64,000 nucleotides of DNA from Epichloe hybrida (lineage: Eukaryota > Ascomycota > Sordariomycetes > Hypocreales > Clavicipitaceae), in assembly GCA_019022495.1 (NCBI GenBank), contig JAFEKR010000019.1, forward strand, positions 806,001-870,000, given 5' to 3'. The position numbers were made by a program, and so were the translations under genes. The notes under the pieces were generated by a model. It saw only the letters and a list, made by a program, of their open reading frames with translations, was not told where the DNA came from and ran no database searches. This document shows, one piece after another, positions 58,254 to 64,000 of the stretch (position 1 is its first letter; each line of letters opens with the position of its first letter).

Positions 58254-58507
58254 TGTATTATACCTATAAGGGTATAATTAATCCCTGCTATATAATAGTC
58301 TTATTACTTAACTAGCTAAGATAGGAGTTTACCTCTAGCTAGTTATTTTCTATAATCTTTGTAATTATATAGTATGTTTTAGTACTATATTAGTACCTTA
58401 CTTATAGTAAAGGTACTTAGGTATTTAAACCATAGTTCGCACCCTCTTACAGGGACAGATAACTTAATAGAGGTAGTTATATTAAACCCTAGCTTCGCGG
58501 TCCAACA
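58254..58507 (+). repeat. Copia C 3' LTR and right edge of the nest
   Basis: Starts TGTATTATACC and ends GCGGTCCAACA, 254 bp. The partner LTR is outside the window, so this rests on its termini, its position after RNase H and purine tract, and the abrupt change to balanced composition at 58508. ATATT (58508-58512) is the predicted TSD copy. Confidence 0.75.
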
Positions 58508-58764
58508 ATATTCCACATTCGCATAGCAAACCAGAGGCTAGGCCCACTGTGCAGCATGATCTAGACTTGGGTCTGTGACACTTGGGGAAACTCACTCCCC
58601 GGTCACTTGAAAAAATTGGACGATGGTCGAACCGGAGATCCATGAAGTCAGCGTGGAGAATACGGCGGAAGGCGTGTTTTCCAGCGCGAGAAGCCCCTTG
58701 TGGATTCCCGGCAGGTTAATCTTGGCTGGTAAAACCGTGCTTAGACTACCATAATCTCGGTAGG
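58508..58764. other. Intergenic flank of the nest
   Basis: Balanced composition, no RIP signature and no recognisable gene. It includes the target side of the copia C insertion. Confidence 0.6.
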
Positions 58765-59390
58765 ATTACAATAGCAGCTTCAGCTAGCATCTGTCTTCCT
58801 TCCTACTTATTTACTCGTTCTTGCAAAGAATGCTGATTCTCCCCAGAACAAGATTTCAGACGCCAAACCAGAAGAAAGCGGCGCTCTAACGGACCTCGTC
58901 TCCAAGCTTCGGCGCCGCGCCGACCCTGGTGCGGCCCCGCAACGGCACTGTCTGTCATTCGGGATTCTACGCAACTCGACCAGGCCCGTTCAATTATCGA
59001 GGCTGCCATGGCCAAGTCAATCCGGCTGAACAAGGCGCGCCTGGCCAATCCTCGGCGAAATCATTACAGTTCCAAGCCCCCCGTCTTCAGACGGCAACCA
59101 GCGTGCCACAGCGCTCCGAGCTAGAGCGGAGAGTCACCCCCGGCTCTCACGGATGAAGATCCGTTGATGCTTCCGCGCTTGTGTCCGAGGCTGACGCCAT
59201 GTACCTGGAAAGCAAACCGGCACGGGCCCACTATGGTAGCCGCCCCGTCGTTCATCGATCTCGGTTTTCTCTCAACAGATGAGTACACAGGTAATGGGAC
59301 CGGTGTTGATGGCGGCGACCCTTTCCCTCCCGGCAGCGCAGAAAAGCCACGGCGAAAATTCAGAATTGACTGACGCAACCTGTTCCTGCG
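58765..59390 (+). pseudogene. Decayed gene for a probable secreted protein
   Basis: One frame reads LQLASVFLPTYLLVLAKNADS from about 58772, resembling a signal peptide core and cleavage site, but no start codon precedes it. It continues as ALTDLVSKLRRRADPGAAP, then protein-like sequence moves to another frame (DQARSIIEAAMAKSIRLNKA, ANPRRNHY) and later to further frames (ALVSEADAMYLESKPARAHY near 59190). At least two frameshifts are needed, so it is a pseudogene or a badly decayed copy. The helix-rich stretch followed by ANPRRN recalls N-terminal extensions of some fungal secreted glycosidases, but this is a weak impression and no family is assigned. Confidence 0.4.
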
Positions 59391-60204
59391 AGTGTCACGC
59401 CCGCATCGGTGGCGCTACAGGCGTATGCCACGACTGACGCCCCAGGAGTGTCCTCCATCGACGAGTGGCATCAATCTCGGATGCAATGCTGGCAGTTTGA
59501 TGATGCATATTACATCACAGGCATCTGGTTATTTTTGAGAATATGTGGCTTTGTTGGCTTTGGTTAGCTGACCACATGATTGAGTAAGATTATTCCTCCC
59601 CGTGGTGACTGCTCAGGAATCAACCTGCCCTCGTCTTGCTCACTCTGCGTCGCAGTGATCCGGACTTTCAGGATGCCAACAACCCTATGGTAAGGACCCC
59701 GTCACCAAGTACCACTAGCTGATTGTTAAGGCGCTTCTTTCCTTAACTCTTGGTCATATCCCCGTTTCCCTTGCACGCGTAATTGCGATTTGAATAAGCT
59801 GGAATGCCAGAAATGGAGAACGAAAACAGTAGCTAACCGGCACGTCCTTAAAGACATCAATCCATGTTGCTCGCGGCTTTCTCATTGAAAGCACAGAGCT
59901 CCGAGAGTGGAAGTGATCCCCCTGTTCCTGACAGCCCTAAGAAGGCCGAAGAGCTTGCTGCGACCACCGGCAGTGCTGGCTTGCGATTCTCAAATTTGCA
60001 GCTTGAGACTTTCAACTTTGCGACGCAGCAGCTTGTTATCGTAGACGACAGCAACAGGGAGGGAATGCGTGCGGGCCCAGCTCTCAGTACGTTGGGGCGC
60101 TACCAGGTTGCATGTGACGCTGAGGAGAGGGAAAAAGGCAAGCAAAAGATGTATTAATTTAGATGGTCGGCCTGCTTGCTGTTCAGTTCACCCAGGCATG
60201 CAGA
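59391..60204. other. Region without a convincing gene; one 97-codon ORF
   Basis: The only ORF of note is 59864-60157 (+), 97 codons from ATG, containing AATTGSAGLRFSNLQLETFN. It has no signal peptide or motif that I recognise and may be a gene fragment or chance. It ends about 50 bases beyond the 3' end of the kinase-like gene on the other strand. The rest shows no coding pattern. Confidence 0.35.
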
Positions 60205-60242
60205 CTCTGGATCAGGCACAGACCTCTGGATCAGGCACAGAC
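60205..60242. repeat. 19-bp tandem duplication at the end of the kinase-like gene
   Basis: CTCTGGATCAGGCACAGAC occurs at 60205-60223 and 60224-60242. It overlaps the stop codon of the kinase-like gene. As 19 is not a multiple of 3, it changes the frame of the last codons and creates the present stop at 60212-60214. Confidence 0.9.
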
Positions 60243-61474
60243 TTTCCATTGGCAAGGACCCGATTCCCGTTCCCAAGCTTGATCTGCGCAGGACGCTCCC
60301 AGTTCAAGACGGCAACGCGCTTCTCTCGCTCATCACGGCGCATATGGTTCAGGACGACCCCTGTTACAACAGTAGAGTTCCCTTCGCCATCTGAAAATAC
60401 CGTGTCCTCCGGGGGTGGCGCTGGGAAATCTGGCCAGTCAATGTACTCAGGTGCTTCCGTGTAATGAGAAATCTGTCTTCCAATCCGTCGTTTGTCCACC
60501 CAATCGTTTAGCACCGAGCGGTATTCCGAAACAGGGTGATCAAGTTTCACATCCGGATGCTGTACCCATTCCTCTAGCCCTTGTACGTCATCCGGATTTT
60601 GTTTATAGTGTGGAACGTCTCGGAAATGCGTGTCGCGGGTGATGATTTCGTAAAGGGTGAATATGACTCCCTTGACATCGTCCCGGTCCTTTCCATATCC
60701 AATGCCGCCTATCTGGCCGCTGTAGTTGAAGTCGAACAACATAAGGGCGTCGATTTTGGGGTCTATAAGAAGATTCCGCGCGGAGACATCCTGATGGGCG
60801 ATGCCGTACTTGAAATTCAAGTCGTCGATAACGGACGTTAGCTGCCGCAGCCACTCGAGCTTAAACGCACGCGACTTATTCTCACTTATCGTGCCGCCAG
60901 GGATGTAAAGGCTTGTAAAGCCGACGACGTGACCGTGCAGCTCATCTAGCACAAGTCGATCGAAAGGAACAAGGTGTGGATGCGTGGGGAGGCGCATCCA
61001 CAAGTTCATCTCGTGCCACACCTTGTAGAGGAACTGGAAGAGGAAGTAGTACTTGAACACAGCTTTCCTTGGTTCGGTTGCGCTGGTGCAGGCCATGTAC
61101 GAAACAAGGTCGACATTCGGAGTGAGTCGATCCAGCTCGAGCAGATGCGAACGGAGCACAGTCTTGACATGACTGGGACGCCGAATTGCCTGTAGCGGAG
61201 GGTAGTACACACATGTCGCTTGGTCGTCTTCGGGGTCGGTCGAGACTGAGACCAATTCACCATCCTGCGATAAATGGATGGCGTATATATCAGGTCCCAA
61301 GGCATCGATGTGCTTCTTGAGGTGTAGAATGGCAACATCTTCGCTCTCTTGCGCCTCATCCATGGTAACAGCAATAGTACGTCGTTGATACCAGTCGAGG
61401 ATGAACCATGTGCTTGGCCCCCCAGGTGTAAGAGCGCCGCCAGGGGCAAAATATCTCCACTCGTCGTCAATCAT
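60212..61474 (-). CDS. Fungal protein-kinase-like protein, 420 aa
   Basis: A single uninterrupted exon; ATG at 61474-61472 is the first Met after an in-frame TAG about 30 bases upstream. Residues 1-130 have no recognised domain. A kinase fold follows: candidate beta-3 lysine in AVFKYY (K141), alpha-C glutamate candidate E155, catalytic loop HQDVSARNLL (H227, D229, N234) and the metal-binding motif as DFN (D248-N250) instead of DFG. The usual Ser/Thr or Tyr substrate signature is not evident. Such proteins form large, poorly characterised families in filamentous ascomycetes, often in TE-rich regions; substrates are unknown. The C-terminus from residue 340 is Pro- and charge-rich and ends in a 19-bp duplication. 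Probably cytosolic: no signal peptide or membrane segment is evident. Function as an active kinase is inferred from the retained K, D, N and D residues. Confidence 0.85.
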   Translation of the reverse strand: MIDDEWRYFAPGGALTPGGPSTWFILDWYQRRTIAVTMDEAQESEDVAILHLKKHIDALGPDIYAIHLSQDGELVSVSTDPEDDQATCVYYPPLQAIRRPSHVKTVLRSHLLELDRLTPNVDLVSYMACTSATEPRKAVFKYYFLFQFLYKVWHEMNLWMRLPTHPHLVPFDRLVLDELHGHVVGFTSLYIPGGTISENKSRAFKLEWLRQLTSVIDDLNFKYGIAHQDVSARNLLIDPKIDALMLFDFNYSGQIGGIGYGKDRDDVKGVIFTLYEIITRDTHFRDVPHYKQNPDDVQGLEEWVQHPDVKLDHPVSEYRSVLNDWVDKRRIGRQISHYTEAPEYIDWPDFPAPPPEDTVFSDGEGNSTVVTGVVLNHMRRDEREKRVAVLNWERPAQIKLGNGNRVLANGKSVPDPEVCA

Positions 61475-61782
61475 GTCTTGTCTCCCGCGCCACAGGCACG
61501 TTGTCTACGGATATTACTCGACTTGTCACTTCCCCAGACCCATCTCCTCCAAGCACCTCCGCGTAATGCGATGCATGACTAAGCAACGTAGCGGACCACC
61601 CTGGTCCACAACCTGCCGGTGTGTGTCGCGCGGCTAATTTTAATTTTAAATAGAGCCGCTCGCATCCGCGCAGCTTCCGTGCGGGTCGATTTATGCCTTA
61701 CATAATCGGCCAAATGCCTGCCTGGACGACGTGGTTCGTCCGCAAAATCAACATCTGGCACCTTCTCGATGAATCAATTCAT
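61475..61782. other. Intergenic region upstream of the kinase-like gene
   Basis: Lies between the start of the kinase-like gene and the end of the recognisable urease fragment. A 60-codon minus-strand ORF (61579-61761) has no recognisable content. It presumably contains the kinase-like gene's promoter, but no clear TATA element is seen close to 61474. Confidence 0.4.
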
Positions 61783-62453
61783 TATACCGGCCGCGACATC
61801 AAGTCGATAGCCGTAAGCCTTCGTACGGTCGAACTCCACACAGCGGTAGCCTCGGTAAATCAGTAATACGAACCAACCAGCACTGTAAAATCTCCCTTAT
61901 CGATCACTCGCAGACGCCGCCTTTCCTGGTCGCTATTCAAGCGTATCCGACGACCCAAAACAACTACAGCTTGTGGCTTCTTCTCTAGCAAATACACGGA
62001 ATCAGGGGGCAGTGGAAATTTTCCGTCGTCCGGCACAGGGAGGAAGCTGCCATAGAGGGCCAATTGCAAATCGTCCCTGTCGGGGAAAGGGAAATTGGAG
62101 AGCGGATCGTGACCAGATGAGTGCCCGTGGGAAATTGACCCTCAACTTGGACTTCGCGCAAGGTACTGCAGACGGACGCCAGAACATGACATCGACCCAG
62201 CATCATACTCCCACGTTCTGCGGGATCCTCGTCTGAATACATTCCATCACGGGTAATTTCAAGGACGTTAGTTACGATAAGGGCCTCGCATGATTTTAGT
62301 TATTGATCTTAATGCGTTGTCCAAGACGGCTTTCGTCCCACATACCACTGCTTCCACATGATTCAACCGGACCCCTCGAGCAAGTCTCTTCTGTGCAAGG
62401 TAACCGAGTGTCGATATGTTCAGTTTTTTAAACTGGACATGAGGGGCTAACAT
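61783..62453 (-). pseudogene. Truncated urease pseudogene (gamma- and beta-type domains)
   Basis: On the minus strand from ATG 62453: LNISTLGYLAQKRLARGVRLNHVEAV, the conserved start of the urease gamma domain. A 61-nt GT-AG intron follows. The frame then continues ALIVTNVLEITRDG...MMLGRCHVL...LREVQVEGQFPTGTHLV (62284 to about 62090), the gamma-beta junction of fungal ureases. A 1-base frameshift near 62080 leads to DLQLALYGSFLPVP and RLRVIDKGDFTVLVGSYY; a stop (61860-61862) and a second frameshift lead to FDRTKAYGYRLDVAAG (about 61790-61835). Homology ends there. The alpha domain with the nickel site and active site is absent, so it cannot hydrolyse urea. Fungal urease is normally one ~800-residue chain; this is about the first quarter. 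What follows to the left is the kinase-like gene. Confidence 0.85.
62285..62345 (-). other. Spliceosomal intron in the urease pseudogene
   Basis: GTATGT donor at 62345 and a GCGAG acceptor ending at 62285, 61 nt, phase 0. Removing it joins ...NHVEAV to ALIVTN... as in intact ureases. The length and GTATGT donor are typical of filamentous fungi. Its presence shows the pseudogene arose by DNA-level duplication or decay, not by retroposition. Confidence 0.75.
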
Positions 62454-62810
62454 GTCAAAGCTTCGTCTACTACAGTATGTGATGAGGGGAAGGCCGAACG
62501 AACTCCTTTTACTTAAGAGATTCATGCTCTTTTGTCAATAAACGCCACTTGAGAATTCCAGGGGTAACAGAATGGGCACAAACAAAAAGGAAATTGAAAA
62601 GGAAATTGAAAAGGAAACAAAAACGAAGGGGAAAGGCTCACCAAATCCCACAGTCCAATGGGGCCTGAAGTCGAGGGTTGCTCTGCTCATTTTTCAGTTT
62701 GGCTACGTATTTTTTTCACACAAGTTTGTGTCGCCGTTCTCCGGCGGATCCGGCCGAGTTGAGGAGTTGATCAGGTCAAATCGGCCCGGAACATGACTCC
62801 GTATCGTGAG
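62454..62810. other. Region upstream of the urease pseudogene
   Basis: Contains short A-rich repeats (GGAAATTGAAAA twice near 62590-62615) within a 74-codon plus-strand ORF (62572-62796) with a low-complexity Lys/Glu start and no recognised domain. No convincing gene. Confidence 0.4.
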
Positions 62811-62819
62811 TATAAAAAG
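62811..62819 (+). promoter_or_regulatory. TATA-box-like element
   Basis: TATAAAAAG at 62811-62819 within GC-balanced DNA, followed by a C-rich stretch (CCCCCCACCCC). This arrangement is typical of a plus-strand fungal core promoter. The downstream sequence has a first ATG at 62910 but no long clean ORF. Confidence 0.45.
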
Positions 62820-63429
62820 ACCCCCCACCCCAACATACTAGACATCCTGTATGCAGCATCGCATTCACGTTCCATTGTCCTCAACTAGCCACGAGGGGTC
62901 AAGCATACATGCGATTTGAACTCTGTTTCGCTATCGATCCACACCAGTTCTTGCGACAGAGGAGATATACATGATGGTTGTCGTCTGGTAAGACCTCGCT
63001 TGTTCCTTCGCCTCCGAGGTATGGAACACTGTATTCTTTCCGGCGAATGCGCAAAGGCCAAAGCCGCCATTGATCGAGAAGGCAAGAAGGGGACATAAGC
63101 GGCGTGGATTTCGTCGAGGGCGTTGCTCGCGACGCTATGTTCGCCTTTTTCAGATCGTCGAACCAATACCAGTAGTGTTATGCCACGCGATAGCCGAAAA
63201 TGTGTCCGACAACATTACGGAAATCATGACGACACGTCCGAATACACCCATACGAACAAATCATACGTTTGGACAGTATAAATCGCTGACCGACTCGGAT
63301 CATGTCAATATTCTAATACCAGCCAAAACTAAGGTTGACGCCGACAACGCCGTAAAGAGGCTTCAAGATTCCGACCGATCGAATTTTCGCGGGATCATGC
63401 ACTATTACAGCTCAATATACTTGTGAAAG
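62820..63429 (+). other. Possibly decayed coding region behind the TATA element
   Basis: Protein-like fragments appear in different plus frames: GMEHCILSGECAKAKAAIDREG (62916-63098 ORF), VDFVEGVARDAMFAFFRSSNQY near 63105-63170, and a 118-codon ORF 63070-63426 that begins with an Arg-rich stretch. The change of frame suggests a broken gene or unspliced exons. No family is recognised. Confidence 0.3.
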
Positions 63430-64000
63430 TTCAATTACAAACCTTCAGAACCCTACTCAGCCGAGAACAAAAATATTTTCTTGATTTTCCCCAAAGTCAT
63501 GAGAACGGGAAACCCTTGCTATGTCTTGACTACCTTCACCCGCGGTGCAGAAATTCCAGGCGAGCTGAATAAGGAACAAAGATGCATTCAAACGCCAATG
63601 AACCTGACAAGATGCAAGACACACTCGATGTACATACTGAAGCAGAGCCTCAGAGAGGATGGTATTCGTGGAGAGGAAAACTGAGTGATCACGACAGGCG
63701 TAAAACATTGGAGATGAGACATAGCGGGACTGTTCTGACGCAGGCGGATGATTTTCTCCGAGATTCGGAATCGTGGGCACTATTTTATTTTTCATTCTCA
63801 GGGGTGAGCCATGTGTGACTTGTACGGGACCCATGAGGATTTGTTTCAGGGTGAAGACATCCCTCATTTATTCGCATCCCGCCTTTCTACATATTTTACA
63901 CTGCTACAAAAGCCTTTGCGCCGCCGTCGACCGTCGATCGATGATCGCCAAGGGTGTTTATTCAGCAGTTTGCAACCCTCTGAATATGAGTGTCATTCTA
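63430..64000. other. Unassigned flank
   Basis: Overlapping ORFs of 136 codons (minus, 63457-63867) and 67-78 codons (plus) compete. None shows a motif, signal peptide or known similarity that I can recognise, so no gene is called. Confidence 0.35.

Noticed and set aside
60415..61470. Several ORFs of 70-154 codons on both strands around the kinase-like gene
   Set aside because: They are shadow frames of the 420-codon kinase-like gene, which has recognisable catalytic motifs.

Overview
The window looks like filamentous ascomycete (Pezizomycotina) DNA. Bases 1-58507 are one very AT-rich block of nested retrotransposons. Their reading frames are broken almost only by C:G-to-T:A changes (CAA/CAG to TAA/TAG), the signature of repeat-induced point mutation (RIP). 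Bases 58508-64000 have balanced composition and hold one apparently intact gene plus gene remnants; a 61-nt GT-AG intron in one remnant fits a filamentous fungus. The exact species cannot be told from the sequence.

Layout of the nest, worked out from terminal repeats and target-site duplications (TSDs). The outermost element is a Ty1/copia element 'C' (+ strand), represented by 13525-14341 and 57857-58507; its left part lies outside the window. Two minus-strand copia elements sit in it: 'A0' (window edge to 13524) and 'D' (14342-57856, TSD CACCT). A0 contains short-LTR element TRIM-alpha1 (1288-1657), copia A1 (3461-10271) and short-LTR element TRIM-beta (12042-12623). D contains a solo copia-B LTR (17989-18812), Ty3/gypsy chromovirus G1 (19181-42067, minus) and copia A2 (42963-55858, plus). 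G1 contains copia B1 (20858-26968) and a second chromovirus G2 (31405-41188, plus). G2's 3' LTR contains a 2049-bp non-autonomous hAT-like DNA transposon (39080-41128). A2 contains a composite TRIM-copiaB2-TRIM unit (44953-51037). Nearly every boundary is fixed by a perfect 5-bp TSD (8 bp for the hAT).

The most unusual content is the TRIM-alpha family: 68-81-bp LTRs, a primer site matching the anticodon arm of initiator tRNA-Met, a tRNA-like A box/B box unit ending in an A tract, and a polypurine tract. Copia B has the same primer site and the same LTR ends. In the composite, copia B2 lies between two complete TRIMs, and the short TRIM LTR abuts its primer site where its own 824-bp LTR would be expected. 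This suggests that copia B mobilises the TRIM and that the two recombined.

Right flank (58508-64000): a decayed gene for a probable secreted protein (+), an intact protein-kinase-like gene (minus, 60212-61474), a decayed 5' fragment of a fungal urease gene (minus, 61783-62453) and unassigned sequence with a TATA-type promoter motif at 62811. No rRNA, functional tRNA or CRISPR array was seen. All alignments were done by eye; domain positions inside RIP-damaged elements are approximate.
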